This document shows, one piece after another, positions 4,950 through 5,246 of a stretch of DNA of 5,246 bases. The position numbers were made by a program, and so were the translations under genes. A model generated the notes under the pieces. The model was not told where the DNA came from. It did no database searches and worked only from the letters and a program-made list of their open reading frames with translations. Each line of letters begins with the position of its first letter. Positions within the stretch are counted from its first letter, which is position 1. The stretch is taken from assembly GCA_002401195.1 (NCBI GenBank), contig NVSI01000007.1, positions 6,247-11,492 on the forward strand. The letters are read 5' to 3'. This DNA comes from Alphaproteobacteria bacterium (GTDB lineage Bacteria > Pseudomonadota > Alphaproteobacteria > Micavibrionales > UBA1664).

Positions 4950-5246
4950 GTGCGGGTTCAAACGGGTATTACCATTTTGAAAATTTCTCAAAACATTGAT
5001 TGGCTTACGGCAAATAAAGACGACCGTGCCAAACTCTATGTTGTCTTAAGATCGTTATCTGATTTAACAGGCAAAAATGTGGAAGAGCTGATGGAAGAAG
5101 CCTTTGGCTACAAACTTCTAACAGGCGCAGATTACTTAAGGAATTTCAGGCGGGGAGCCATTGCAAAACCAAAAGCAAAATTGATCCACGCTTGGATTGC
5201 TCAGCATCATAACGAAGCCGCACGAACAATTGCGCCAGAATTATTT
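4950..5246 (+). CDS. Unrecognised protein, N-terminal part (runs off the window)
   Basis: An open frame follows a TAG at 4935-4937 and continues to the last base without a stop. No ATG occurs before 5091, so the start must be non-ATG or internal. GTG at 4950 has AGG a few bases upstream (4943-4945) and gives VRVQTGITILKIS. TTG at 4977 gives 90 residues beginning LKISQNIDWL and is nearly as good. The product is soluble-looking and helical, with charged and aliphatic residues well mixed (LYVVLRSLSDLTGKNVEELM) and then a basic stretch (NFRRGAIAKPKAKLIHAWIA). The latter could be a DNA-binding region, but I see no confident helix-turn-helix. It is transcribed away from the small recombinase-associated gene and shares its control region, an arrangement common for element regulators. 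The function is unknown. Confidence 0.55.
   Translation, partial: MRVQTGITILKISQNIDWLTANKDDRAKLYVVLRSLSDLTGKNVEELMEEAFGYKLLTGADYLRNFRRGAIAKPKAKLIHAWIAQHHNEAARTIAPELF

Noticed and set aside
4952..4966. GGTTCAAAC resembling a tRNA T-loop, possibly a second tRNA fragment or attachment copy
   Set aside because: The flanking bases do not pair as a T-stem, no acceptor or CCA follows, and it does not match the tRNA-Leu T-arm.
1..5246. CRISPR array, insertion sequence ends or tandem repeats
   Set aside because: I saw no regularly spaced direct repeats, no transposase and no terminal inverted repeat pairs by eye.

Overview
The window looks like a stretch of an alphaproteobacterial chromosome carrying part of a flagellar operon and, at its right end, the decayed edge of a mobile element inserted beside a tRNA gene. 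The order fliE, fliQ, fliR, flhB is typical of Alphaproteobacteria, where flgB and flgC usually precede fliE. The small protein and recombinase tail next to the tRNA also resemble pairs I associate with that class. The DNA is moderately AT-rich. I cannot name a genus.

Layout: positions 1-279 hold the 3' part of fliE, which encodes the junction protein between the export gate and the flagellar rod. Positions 295-1904 hold two genes of unknown function on the minus strand. They overlap by 4 bases (ATGA) and read towards fliE. The apparent fliE terminator lies inside the last codons of the downstream one. Positions 1905-2010 are a divergent control region. Positions 2011-4138 hold fliQ, fliR and flhB, tightly packed on the plus strand: fliQ and fliR abut with no gap, and fliR and flhB overlap by 8 bases. 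The three encode membrane components of the flagellar type III export gate and appear intact; FlhB has its NPTH self-cleavage site.

Positions 4200-4287 hold a tRNA-Leu (anticodon GAG) with an encoded CCA end. Directly against its 3' end, on the minus strand, is the C-terminal remnant of a serine-recombinase-like protein, preceded by a 94-residue small protein that resembles recombinase-associated proteins. A divergent control region (4774-4949) has a good minus-strand promoter overlaid by a perfect inverted repeat. It separates this remnant from an unrecognised gene that runs off the right edge.

Working picture: the two-gene minus-strand unit has split the usual fliE-fliQ-fliR-flhB transcript in two, so fliQRflhB probably has its own promoter. 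The best candidates for something undescribed are this two-gene unit and the possible repressor/operator arrangement at the right end. Both are inferences from layout; neither has a recognisable function from sequence alone.
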